Positions 1 to 7,442 of a DNA stretch of 21,904 bases are shown piece by piece. Numbering within the stretch: the first letter of the stretch is position 1; every line of letters begins with the position of its first letter. The translations under genes and the position numbers were made by a program. The notes under the pieces are model-generated. The model ran no database searches, was not told the origin of the DNA, and was given only the letters and a program-made list of their open reading frames with translations. The stretch comes from Porphyromonas sp. (GTDB lineage Bacteria > Bacteroidota > Bacteroidia > Bacteroidales > Porphyromonadaceae): contig JASBZK010000030.1 of NCBI GenBank assembly GCA_029983505.1, forward strand, positions 1 through 21,904. Reading direction: 5' to 3'.

Positions 1-35
1 AAAAAAGCAACCGCAGTTTTGCTGCGATTGCCTTT
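1..35 (-). terminator. Hairpin with U-tract at the left window edge
   Basis: Read on the minus strand, two 10-base arms (GCAATCGCAG and CTGCGGTTGC) pair with one G-U wobble around a 5-base loop, and six T follow directly. That is the form of an intrinsic terminator. On the plus strand the stem has one mismatch and the tail is only CTTTGTACTT, so plus-strand termination of a gene left of the window is possible but weaker. No minus-strand gene lies between here and the tRNA at 1932, so the transcript it would stop is not identified. Confidence 0.5.
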
Positions 36-386
36 GTACTTCCTTCCGGAAAAATGCATTAGACAAATTACCCCCCGGGGCTATGCGCAGCAATACGGAC
101 ATTTAAAATATCGGGAAATTTACTACCTTTGACCGGTTAAATAAAAACAGTCCGCTTATTTTATGTCGATTTTATGAGGTGTTTGAACCGCGCATCATAG
201 TTGTCTTGTCAACCAGTTCTCTTTCTTCCACTCTTGCTTTTGTTCAAAAGACAGGAGGAAGAGCATTGACTTAAGATAGAGGCACACATCCTAACAACAA
301 ATTGATACTGGACAATAATAGATTAACAGGAAAATTTGGCAATAAAAATTATACTGTTACCCAAGTACGACCAAACAAATAATACC
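36..386. other. Gene-free AT-rich stretch before the first gene
   Basis: I see no convincing coding sequence. The only promoter-like signal is TACCTTTG at 124-131, which fits the Bacteroidetes -7 consensus TAnnTTTG, with TTTA at 102-105 (18-bp spacer) as a poor -33 element. If used, it would give a leader of about 250 bases before the gene at 387. A short dyad CTTTTG-TT-CAAAAG lies near 237-250. None of this is strong. Confidence 0.35.
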
Positions 387-1576
387 ATGAGCAAAATTAG
401 ACTATTCATAATTGTCGTTTGCCTACTCAATGTTGCATTATTCGCTCAAACGAATGATACTTTTGAGCGTTATCTGTCTAAGTTCAAATGTACTGACAGT
501 AAAATCCTCAACAATCAAGATTTTCAAATAGGATTGTCAAATGGATTTCAGCTGGCATCACTTGAAGAGGCAATAGAATATATACAACTTGATAAAGAAG
601 TCTCACCGGACACCTACTTTTCCTGTTTGTATAAGGTTGAGTTCGATCAATATGTCGTAACCATCGTTGCGACAAGCCTTGATGCACTTTATTCGGAAGA
701 ATTTTATAGCATTATTGTATACGCTAAGAAAGATGGCACTATTCACGATCGCTTAGATTTGCCAAAGAGAAGATATGGTCTTTTTATAACTACTCGGGCA
801 GCCTTAATCCTTTTGAGCTAATAGTCAAACACGCAAGCCCGATACCGCCGGAAGTGATGCGGCTTGGATATCCATACCCATGTACCTATGATGTGTACTC
901 TTATACCATAGATTCCAATTTCAAGATTTGTCGCACCTTACTAAAACAAGGTATTGAAGGTCTCATTGAGTTAGAAACCTCTTCTGATAGGTTGTATCTC
1001 GATGTGTTATCCGAAGATATCGGACGAGAAAAATACAAAGCCCTTACCGAAGAGATTGAAAGACAATTAAGCTTCGATGATTTTCTATCTCTATTTAGAG
1101 ACATTGATAACCCCATCGCAACCGATCAATTTGCTACTCCAGCTGACGAAATATCTCCCAGGTACGTTAATCGGTATATCCAATATCCGACGTGTGGTGA
1201 GTGCAATCCGGGAATGATTTCATATTATCCAATCGGCAAAATTAGCGACGAACAATATTATGTTTTTATCGTTCGTGAATCCTGCTCGGAGCCTTCTGAT
1301 CAAGGTACATATCCTTATGATGAAATAATGATATTAACTTTTGGCCCGAACGAAACCCTTATTGACAAAAAAAGAGTGGGTCGCACCGGTGATCTTTGGC
1401 AGTATGATTTGTCCCTACAAATCAAACCATTCAGGCTGTTGGTAAAGCAAGCAACGGAGTCTGATAATTATGTGGGTGGTTCATTTCCTGAACCGAGTAG
1501 AATTATTTCGAAAGAGTATACACTTGACAACCATAAAAAAGTCAAAGAACGAATAATTGAAGAAGACATCGAATAG
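387..1576 (+). pseudogene. Secreted two-repeat protein, broken by a one-base frameshift
   Basis: I do not recognise the family. The first part starts at ATG 387 with a clear signal peptide (MSKIRLFIIVVCLLNVALFAQ) and reads to a stop at 819-821. The remainder reads in the -1 frame to the stop at 1576. Joining the frames at the T5 run 781-785 gives natural text (RYGLF then YNYSGSLNPFE). The two halves also look like copies of one domain: FDQYVVTIVATS...PFELIVKHAS upstream resembles EQYYVFIVRES...PFRLLVKQAT downstream, which supports a single original protein of about 396 residues. One missing T explains the break. A TTG at 336 could extend the N-terminus, but the signal peptide favours 387. Base composition is much more AT-rich than the genes after 2000. 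Alternatives are a sequencing error or, less likely, recoding. Confidence 0.7.
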
Positions 1577-1603
1577 CCTCTGACAGATTATACGAAACAT
1601 TCA

Positions 1604-1829
1604 ATGAAAAAACTTGAGTATACGTCATCTTGGGATTTCTTATTTTTCTGGGAGTTCCCTATTTGATCGTTAAGTCATTCGTTTTATCTGACAAAAGATA
1701 TATGACATATTCCCGCTTCTTTGAAAGCAGAAATAAGAAAGAAAAAATAGAAACAAAACAAAAGCCGTGATTTTATTTCTACTTGCTGTAGGATTTATAT
1801 TGGAGCCTTTTCTGTTTTTGTCCTATTAG
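1604..1829 (+). pseudogene. Short membrane-segment ORF fragments
   Basis: This stretch holds pieces of one or two tiny membrane proteins. ATG 1604 begins MKKLEYTSS, but that frame soon stops. The neighbouring frame is open from 1618 to the stop at 1768-1770 and encodes a hydrophobic segment (VILGFLIFLGVPYLIVKSFV) followed by a basic tail rich in K, R and E. A GTG at 1767 overlaps that stop as GTGA and opens a 20-codon frame to 1829, again hydrophobic (ILFLLAVGFILEPFLFLSY). A single extra base near 1618-1622 would join MKKLE to the first membrane segment. These could be remnants of the same decaying region as the gene upstream, or very small real proteins. Function is unknown. Confidence 0.3.
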
Positions 1830-1931
1830 GAAAAAGTTTGACCTAATCACTCTTTTAGGACCGCACACCACGTTTTGCCTACAGAATAGAAGCAACGGAC
1901 TGGAAATATCTTCGGTGTGCTCTTATATTAG
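1830..1931. other. Gene-free stretch between the AT-rich region and tRNA-Thr
   Basis: No gene is visible. ATTAGG (1825-1830) and CCTAAT (1842-1847) form a 6-bp dyad. GCACACC (1863-1869) and GGTGTGC (1914-1920) are inverted copies 44 bases apart. Neither has a U-tract, so I do not call a terminator for the tRNA, which is transcribed leftwards into this stretch. Confidence 0.3.
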
Positions 1932-2004
<73 letters not shown>

Positions 2005-2084
2005 ATTTGACCTCTCCTCTCGAAGAAGTACGCAAAGATACCTATTTTTTTGATACCTGCAAGTCTTTCCGAGGTCATAGACCT

Positions 2085-2190
2085 ACAAATTGTTTTTGGT
2101 CTGACCGAGGAGACCGTGAGACACGTACCGGGGAGAGAAAAAGGTACAGGCCGAAAATTTATTCTTGGTCCGTACGATTTTCGGGCTCGG
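2085..2190. repeat. Intergenic repeat family copy R1 (upstream of tgt)
   Basis: This non-coding stretch carries three motifs shared with other intergenic regions of the window: ACGTACCGGGGAGA at 2123-2136, GGTACAGGCCGAAAATTTA at 2143-2161, and GGTCCGTACG just after. CCGAAAAT (2151-2158) and ATTTTCGG (2177-2184) are exact inverted copies. Related copies lie near 7236-7320, 10573-10650, 12420-12510, 14580-14660 and 18232-18312. Confidence 0.6.
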
Positions 2191-2208
2191 AGTATTTTAG
2201 CTTTTTCG

Positions 2209-2216
2209 TACCTTTG
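2209..2216 (+). promoter_or_regulatory. Possible -7 box for tgt (near-leaderless start)
   Basis: TACCTTTG matches the Bacteroidetes TAnnTTTG -7 element exactly and ends only 9 bases before the ATG at 2226. Transcription would begin at or a few bases before the start codon, giving a leaderless or nearly leaderless mRNA. I see no good TTTG at the -33 position, so this is tentative. Confidence 0.4.
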
Positions 2217-2225
2217 CAGACGATT

Positions 2226-3365
2226 ATGTTCCCATTTACAGTAAGCCATACAGACCCTCACTCAGAGGCTCGCGCCGGTGTGCTTGAGACCAGTCACGGT
2301 TCCGTGCATACCCCCATTTTTATGCCTGTCGGTACGGCGGGTACGGTAAAAGGTGTGCACCCACGCGTCCTTAGAGAAGAGATCGGGGCCGAGATCATCC
2401 TCGGCAACACGTATCACCTCTATCTCCGCCCGGGCACGGAAGTGCTCGAAGAGGCGGGCGGACTCCGCAAATTCGCATCCTGGGACAGAGCGATGCTGAC
2501 GGACAGTGGGGGATTCCAGGTTTTTTCGCTCACGGATATCCGTAAGATGAGCGAAGACGGCGTCACCTTCCGAAGTCATATCGACGGCAGTAAGCATCTC
2601 TTTACCCCTGAGCGCGTGATGCAGATACAGCGCCAAATAGGCGCCGACATCTGTATGGCGTTTGACGAGTGCCCCCCCGGAGATGCGCCGCACAAGTATA
2701 TACGTGAGTCGTTGGAACTCACGATGAGGTGGCTTGATAGGGGGTGGAAGGCTTTTCACGGGGCGGAGTGTGCTCCGCTTTACGGTTACGAACAGGTTCT
2801 TTTCCCCATTGTCCAAGGTGGCGGGTTCGCAGATCTGAGGAAAGAGGCAGCAGAGCGTGTCTCCGAGTACGATGCTTCGGGGTATGCCATAGGTGGTCTC
2901 AGTGTCGGAGAGACGACAGAGACTATGTATGGGATGATAGAAGTGGTTAATGCCGTTTTGCCCAAAAGCAAACCCCGTTACCTGATGGGGGTCGGTACGC
3001 CTGCCAATTTACTCGAGGGGATCGCAAGAGGCGTGGATATGTTCGACTGCATCATGCCTACTCGTAACGGTCGTAACGGGCAGATTTTCACCTGGCAAGG
3101 GACGATAAACCTACGTAACGGCAAGTGGAAACACGACCACGGTCCGCTCGATCCTCTGGGGTCGAGCAGCGTGGACAGGGAGTTTTCGAGGTCCTACGTC
3201 TCGCACTTGGTACGCAGCAACGAGATGCTGGGACTTGAAATCGCAAGTGTGCACAATCTGAAGTTTTACCTCGAATTGGTGCGGACGGCGAGAGAACACA
3301 TTATTCAGGGAGATTACGCTTCATGGATGAAAGAAGTACTTCCGGCACTCGGAGCGAGACTGTAA
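2226..3365 (+). CDS. tgt: tRNA-guanine transglycosylase (Tgt)
   Basis: Tgt exchanges guanine-34 of GUN-anticodon tRNAs for preQ1, the key insertion step of queuosine synthesis. The start at ATG 2226 gives 379 residues, the usual length, beginning MFPFTVSHTDP; the frame is open further upstream, but that part has no family resemblance and lies in repeat DNA. Visible motifs: LTDSGGFQVF (Asp93), MAFDECPP (Asp147), the VQGG substrate loop (about 196-199), and MFDCIMPTR with the expected nucleophile Asp274. The zinc region is unusual: where most bacterial enzymes have DPxCxCxxC, this protein reads DPLGSSSVDREFSRSY (309-324) with no cysteine, while the fourth ligand position (His343, ASVHNL) remains. 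This may be a lineage trait. It is the first gene of a four-gene cluster; the next start overlaps its 3' end by 43 bases. Confidence 0.95.
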   Translation: MFPFTVSHTDPHSEARAGVLETSHGSVHTPIFMPVGTAGTVKGVHPRVLREEIGAEIILGNTYHLYLRPGTEVLEEAGGLRKFASWDRAMLTDSGGFQVFSLTDIRKMSEDGVTFRSHIDGSKHLFTPERVMQIQRQIGADICMAFDECPPGDAPHKYIRESLELTMRWLDRGWKAFHGAECAPLYGYEQVLFPIVQGGGFADLRKEAAERVSEYDASGYAIGGLSVGETTETMYGMIEVVNAVLPKSKPRYLMGVGTPANLLEGIARGVDMFDCIMPTRNGRNGQIFTWQGTINLRNGKWKHDHGPLDPLGSSSVDREFSRSYVSHLVRSNEMLGLEIASVHNLKFYLELVRTAREHIIQGDYASWMKEVLPALGARL

Positions 3366-4534
3366 GCAACGTCGCTACGTCAGAGGGTGCCGAGCAAGTG
3401 GCTGACACCTCCGCCACCGAAGCCCCAAAAGAGAAGAGGTCTCTCACGGAGCGTCTCGGGATCAGACGCATCGACCGCTACATCATCGGTCGTTTTTTGA
3501 GCACATTCCTTTTTGCGCTCGCCTTGATTATGGCCATTATCGTGGCCATCGACATACAGGAGAAACTTGAGACCTTTATGAAACCGGAGGTGACGATGCC
3601 GATTATCTTGCGGTACTACGTTGCTCTCGTCCCGTATTTTGCCGTACTTCTGACCCCGCTTTTCATCTTCATCACGGTGGTGTACTTTACGAGCAAATTG
3701 GCGTCCAGATCCGAGATCATCGCGATGCAGTCTGCGGGGATGAGTTTTCTCCAGCTCCTCAAACCCTATATGATTTCTGCGGGTATCATAGCGTTTGTCT
3801 CCTTTGTCTTCTCGAGTGAAATCATCCCCAAGCTCAACGTCATCAGAGTCGATTTCGAGGACACTTATGTATTTCCTCTCGAAAAGGTCGTTTCGGACAG
3901 AAACGTCCAAGTGATGATCGGACCTGGCAAGGCAGCGTACTTCGGGACTTTTGACATCGAGGAACAAAAAGGGTACCAGTTTTCGCTCGAATACTACGAA
4001 AATAATACGCTCAAGAGCCGCCTTACGGGGGCTTCGATACAGTACGACAGCCTGTATCACTGGACCGTCAGCGATTACACCATACGGGACTTTGAGGGGC
4101 TCAAGGAGATTAATACGTCAGGGACAAGTATCGACACGATGCTCTTCCTGACCCCGCAGGACGTGGTGATCGGAAGGCAGGCCGCGGATAAGCTCAAGAC
4201 GGGCGAGCTCGTCGCCTACATCGAGAACCAAAAGAAACGCGGTGTGGGCAACATCCAATCTTTCCAGGTAGAGCTTCACCGGCGCTTTGCCTCCATCCTC
4301 GCCGCCTTTATCCTCACGATCATCGGCGTATCGCTCAGCGCGAGGAAAGTAAAGGGCGGTATCGGGCTGAACGTAGCCATCGGACTGATCTTGGCATTCG
4401 GGTACATACTGCTTTTTACCATATCCTCCTCTTATGCCGTGAGCGGTGCCCTTTCTCCTTTTGTGGCCGCTTGGCTTCCCAACCTGATATACGTTCCAAT
4501 CGCACTTTTCTTCTATTTCCGTGCCCCAAGGTAA
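3323..4534 (+). CDS. LptF/LptG (YjgP/YjgQ) family lipopolysaccharide export permease
   Basis: Inner-membrane subunit of the Lpt transporter, which pulls LPS from the inner membrane towards the periplasmic bridge. The 403-residue protein has three N-terminal membrane helices (about 58-78, 98-122, 148-168), a large periplasmic beta-type domain (about 170-315) and three C-terminal helices (about 322-339, 345-371, 379-400): the LptF/G layout. I cannot say whether it is F or G. The first 45 residues are a Ser/Thr/Glu-rich stretch before RRIDRYIIGRF, where the family normally begins, and part of it is encoded inside the end of tgt. ATG 3323 is the only ATG available; a GTG at the QVADT position (about residue 26) is an alternative. 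The gene ends 14 bases inside the next one, so translational coupling is likely. Confidence 0.9.
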   Translation: MDERSTSGTRSETVSNVATSEGAEQVADTSATEAPKEKRSLTERLGIRRIDRYIIGRFLSTFLFALALIMAIIVAIDIQEKLETFMKPEVTMPIILRYYVALVPYFAVLLTPLFIFITVVYFTSKLASRSEIIAMQSAGMSFLQLLKPYMISAGIIAFVSFVFSSEIIPKLNVIRVDFEDTYVFPLEKVVSDRNVQVMIGPGKAAYFGTFDIEEQKGYQFSLEYYENNTLKSRLTGASIQYDSLYHWTVSDYTIRDFEGLKEINTSGTSIDTMLFLTPQDVVIGRQAADKLKTGELVAYIENQKKRGVGNIQSFQVELHRRFASILAAFILTIIGVSLSARKVKGGIGLNVAIGLILAFGYILLFTISSSYAVSGALSPFVAAWLPNLIYVPIALFFYFRAPR

Positions 4535-6722
4535 TCCGGATCTCTATATCGAAGTGCTCTTGCCTCTGCCTTTGGATAACCCCGTGTACGGCTATCTGAC
4601 GGACGAGAACGTGGAGCGCGGGATGCTCTGTACCGTACCTTTCGGAAACGGGAGGGGAAAAATCCTTACGGGTCTGGTCGTGAGAGTCTCCGCACACAGA
4701 CCGGAAGGGGTAGGGAAGTCGATCACATTTAAGCGCGTCCTACGCATCTTGCCTCTCTCTCCGATCCGTGATCCGATCCTAAAGGCTTGGGAGTGGGCAG
4801 CCGAGTACTGTATGTGTTCGCTGGGCGACGTGCTTCGTGCCGCTCTACCTTCCGGCATAGAGCGGTATTCGGGTCGAGGTCCGCTGAAAAAGGTCTGGAG
4901 CTTCAGTCCTCTTCTCCTTTCCGACCCGTCTTTCAGAAAGGAGGCGCTCTCACTCTTGAGAAAAAAAAGGTCAGCCCTTGCTTTTCTTCAGACCTTGACG
5001 GACGGCAGCCCGGCATACGGCATCAGAGCCGAGTCTCTGACTGAACTTCGCGAGAAGACCGGTCTGAGTGTCCATACGGTTGATACCCTCAGGAGTGCCG
5101 GCGTGATAGAAGCCGAAGAGATTGCCGACTTCTGTGGCGAAAGCTCCGACAGACAGGCTCAATCAACCGCCCAAGTGGAGCTCTTCAAGCCGTGGGGTTC
5201 CAAAGAAGTGCTTCTCTCCTACCATCAGCATTCGTCCCTCTATGAGAGGGTCCCTTTAGACTTTCTCGGGTCGGTTTTGGCGTCCGGACAAGGGCAGACT
5301 TTGGTTCTCTTCCCGTCTATGGATGCGCTTCGGAGTGTGGAAGAGGAGATGAGCGAACTCTTTGGCTCCAAGCTCTATCCATACTACCATTCCCGAAGTT
5401 CCGATAAGACGAAAGAGCGCACGTGGACGGCCGCCCTCACCGGTGTAGGGGGCATTTACTTCGGACTGCGGTCTGCCGTATGGCTGCCTTTCGCAGACCT
5501 GAAAACGGTCGTCGTCATAGACGAAGAGGACAGAGGTTACCGGCAGTTTGAACCCGCACCCCGCTTCACGGCTTCGTATATGGCACTTATGCTTGCCCGG
5601 AAGTCCGGCGCAAAGACCCTTCTCTCCACGGCTTCGCCCTCTGTGGAGACGGCACTCAGAGGAATCATCGGCAGGAAGTATGCCTTTCGGGAAGTCGGAT
5701 CCCCGAGACCGCCCTATGGCGACAAGTTGACGCTGGTGGATATGGAGCAGGCTTTCCGACTTGGTGAAGTCTCGGCAAGGATGCTCTCCTCAAAGATGAT
5801 TCACTCGATCACCGCTTGTGTAGATGGCGGAGGCAAGGCTTTGATTTTTTACCAAAGGCAGGGTTTTGCCCGCTATATATCGTGTGGCAATTGCCATACC
5901 GTCCTCAAGTGTCCGGTCTGCGGCACGACACTCCGCTATTACGGGAGGGAAAAACGCAGTATGGTGTGTCCGTCTTGCGGGCACGTAGAGCCGAAGCCGG
6001 ACAGCTGTCCCTCTTGCGGCAAAAGAGAACTGAAGCCCGTGGGCACCGGCGTGGAGCGACTGATTGATGCGGTGCGTGATTTTTATCCCGGCGTACCCGT
6101 CTCTATCCGAGAGGGAGACGAAGAGGGTCCTCTGAAGCCCGGCATCACGTTTTCCACAGGGTATGAGCCTTCTCTCGGAGCGGTGGGCAGTGCGGATATG
6201 ATCGGTGTGATCCAGTGGGACCTGCTCGAGCTCCGACCGGACTTCCGGGCAATCGAAAGGAGCTACCGCTTTGTGACCGAATTATTGAACGAGTCCCCGA
6301 AGGGTACAGGCATCGTCCTCCAATTCTTTCGTCCCTACGGCATCGGGCTGAAAGCAGCCTTGTCCGGGAATTACCGCACACTCTTGGACAGTGAGCTTGA
6401 GAGCCGTTTCGCAGTAGGTTTTTCCCCTTTTTCGCGGCAAATCGATGCCGTCATACAGTCCACAGACAGCTCAGTGGCCTTCTCTGTGGCCAACGGACTT
6501 TTGTCCGGACTTTCTGCCTTTCCGCACTTAAAGACCTTGGGCCCGTCTCCGATAGCCACCACGAGGGCTAAGGCAGAGATCGGTTCGCGTGTGACGATTC
6601 TTCACCCCTTGGACTCTTCGCTCTCCGACACGCGGCATTTCTTGGCGGAGTGGCGGAGCGAGATCCTAAGGAAGCACCGCGGCACGCCTCTTTTTATTCA
6701 CTTTGACGTCGATCCACAATAG
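4521..6722 (+). CDS. priA: PriA-like primosomal protein with degenerate helicase motifs
   Basis: PriA normally recognises stalled replication forks and helps reload the replicative helicase. The 733-residue product starts at GTG 4521 and opens with the PriA N-terminal 3'-DNA-binding domain (YIEVLLPLPLDNPVYGYL). All eight zinc cysteines are present (455, 458, 464, 467, 483, 486, 496, 499), followed by GTGVERL. PriA landmarks LRSAVWLPF, EPAPRF and PDFRAIERSY also align. The ATPase motifs do not: Walker A (usual GxTxSGKT) reads SYHQHSSLY at 233-241, DEEH is DEED (334-337), motif V is STGYEPSL (545-552) instead of GTQMIAKG, and motif VI (QVAGRAGR) is ELLNESPKG (587-595). The frame is intact throughout, so this is not simple decay. 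I infer a structural PriA without helicase activity. It lies between lptF/G (14-base overlap) and the phosphatase (3-base gap). Confidence 0.85.
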   Translation: MPQGNPDLYIEVLLPLPLDNPVYGYLTDENVERGMLCTVPFGNGRGKILTGLVVRVSAHRPEGVGKSITFKRVLRILPLSPIRDPILKAWEWAAEYCMCSLGDVLRAALPSGIERYSGRGPLKKVWSFSPLLLSDPSFRKEALSLLRKKRSALAFLQTLTDGSPAYGIRAESLTELREKTGLSVHTVDTLRSAGVIEAEEIADFCGESSDRQAQSTAQVELFKPWGSKEVLLSYHQHSSLYERVPLDFLGSVLASGQGQTLVLFPSMDALRSVEEEMSELFGSKLYPYYHSRSSDKTKERTWTAALTGVGGIYFGLRSAVWLPFADLKTVVVIDEEDRGYRQFEPAPRFTASYMALMLARKSGAKTLLSTASPSVETALRGIIGRKYAFREVGSPRPPYGDKLTLVDMEQAFRLGEVSARMLSSKMIHSITACVDGGGKALIFYQRQGFARYISCGNCHTVLKCPVCGTTLRYYGREKRSMVCPSCGHVEPKPDSCPSCGKRELKPVGTGVERLIDAVRDFYPGVPVSIREGDEEGPLKPGITFSTGYEPSLGAVGSADMIGVIQWDLLELRPDFRAIERSYRFVTELLNESPKGTGIVLQFFRPYGIGLKAALSGNYRTLLDSELESRFAVGFSPFSRQIDAVIQSTDSSVAFSVANGLLSGLSAFPHLKTLGPSPIATTRAKAEIGSRVTILHPLDSSLSDTRHFLAEWRSEILRKHRGTPLFIHFDVDPQ

Positions 6723-6725
6723 AAT

Positions 6726-7238
6726 ATGAAGAAAATACTTTTCGTCTGCCTCGGCAACATTTGCAGAAGCCCTGCCGCCGAAGCCATTGCCCAAAGCATT
6801 ATTGACAAAGAGCACCTTGGCGATCTCTTTCAGGTCGACTCGGCAGGGTTGCACGGCTACCATAAGGATCAAAAGGCAGACAGACGCATGCGCGAAGCGG
6901 CCGCACTGCGCGGATACGACGTCACCAGCATCTCTCGCCCCGTGGCGTACGGTGACTTTGAAAAATTCGACCTCATCGTAGGTATGGACCAAGGTAACGT
7001 GGAAGCGCTTATCGGACGCGCACCCTCTTCGGAGGCAGTCCGCAAGATACGTCCCATAGCGGGTTATTTTGCGGCACATCCTGCTTGGGACCATGTCCCC
7101 GATCCTTATTATGGCGGAGCTAAGGGGTTCGACCTTGTGCTTGATTTACTCGAAGACGGCGTGTCCAATCTTATCCGAAGTTTGCGCGAAGAAATCGAAG
7201 CAGAATCACCGAAAAACGAGATACAGACCAAAAAATAA
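6726..7238 (+). CDS. Low-molecular-weight protein tyrosine phosphatase
   Basis: Cytosolic phosphatase that removes phosphate from protein tyrosine. The P-loop CLGNICRSP is at residues 8-16 (Cys8 nucleophile, Arg14), and the general acid Asp126 lies in VPDPYYGG. The 170-residue length is typical, with a short charged C-terminal tail (EEIEAESPKNEIQTKK). ATG 6726 is 3 bases after the priA-like stop, so it is co-transcribed as the last gene of the tgt cluster. Substrates are unknown; in related bacteria such enzymes regulate exopolysaccharide or community functions, but nothing next to it here shows that. An arsenate reductase role is less likely because of the DPYY motif. Confidence 0.93.
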   Translation: MKKILFVCLGNICRSPAAEAIAQSIIDKEHLGDLFQVDSAGLHGYHKDQKADRRMREAAALRGYDVTSISRPVAYGDFEKFDLIVGMDQGNVEALIGRAPSSEAVRKIRPIAGYFAAHPAWDHVPDPYYGGAKGFDLVLDLLEDGVSNLIRSLREEIEAESPKNEIQTKK

Positions 7239-7320
7239 TTTTCGGCCGTACCGATTTGAGAGGCTCATACGTACCTACGCTATCTTTTCGTACAGACCGA
7301 AATTGACCTCTCTTCCGGGG
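7236..7320. repeat. Intergenic repeat family copy R2 (after the phosphatase gene)
   Basis: TAATTTTCGGCCGTACC (7236-7252) is the reverse complement of the GGTACnGnCCGAAAATTA motif seen near 2143, 12493 and 14601. CGTACAGACCGAAATT follows at about 7289-7304, so the two ends can pair as TTTCGG..GTAC with GTAC..CCGAAA, with an internal loop. The CTCTTCCGG motif of the family comes after. The first bases include the stop codon of the phosphatase. It may act as the terminator of the tgt cluster, but there is no clean U-tract. Confidence 0.5.
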
Positions 7321-7351
7321 GCATTTAACGCCTTCGAGCTTTTGTGACTTT

Positions 7352-7382
7352 TTTGTATAAACAAAAAGAAAATATATCTTTG
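7352..7382 (+). promoter_or_regulatory. Bacteroidetes-type promoter for the nuclease gene
   Basis: TTTG (7352-7355), a 19-bp spacer and TATCTTTG (7375-7382) match the -33 TTTG / -7 TAnnTTTG consensus for the major sigma factor of Bacteroidetes. The expected transcription start is near 7389, giving a leader of about 54 bases before the ATG at 7443. It is the best promoter match I found in the window. Confidence 0.7.
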
Positions 7383-7442
7383 CCTAAAGATTGAGCCTGT
7401 AAGGTCACAGGGTCAAAGGCAATAGAAGAAATACATCATTCA

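Noticed and set aside
777..790. Programmed -1 frameshift at the T run joining the two frames of the first gene
   Set aside because: The zero-frame codons GGT CTT TTT ATA do not form a standard X-XXY-YYZ slippery heptamer and I see no stimulatory structure; a lost T is simpler.
2005..2225. preQ1 riboswitch ahead of tgt
   Set aside because: No preQ1 aptamer pattern was found; the region is explained by repeat R1, and the promoter appears to sit next to the ATG.
2007..2225. N-terminal extension of Tgt (73 extra codons, frame open)
   Set aside because: The extra part is encoded in intergenic repeat DNA and the family starts at MFPFTVSH; the length from ATG 2226 is normal.
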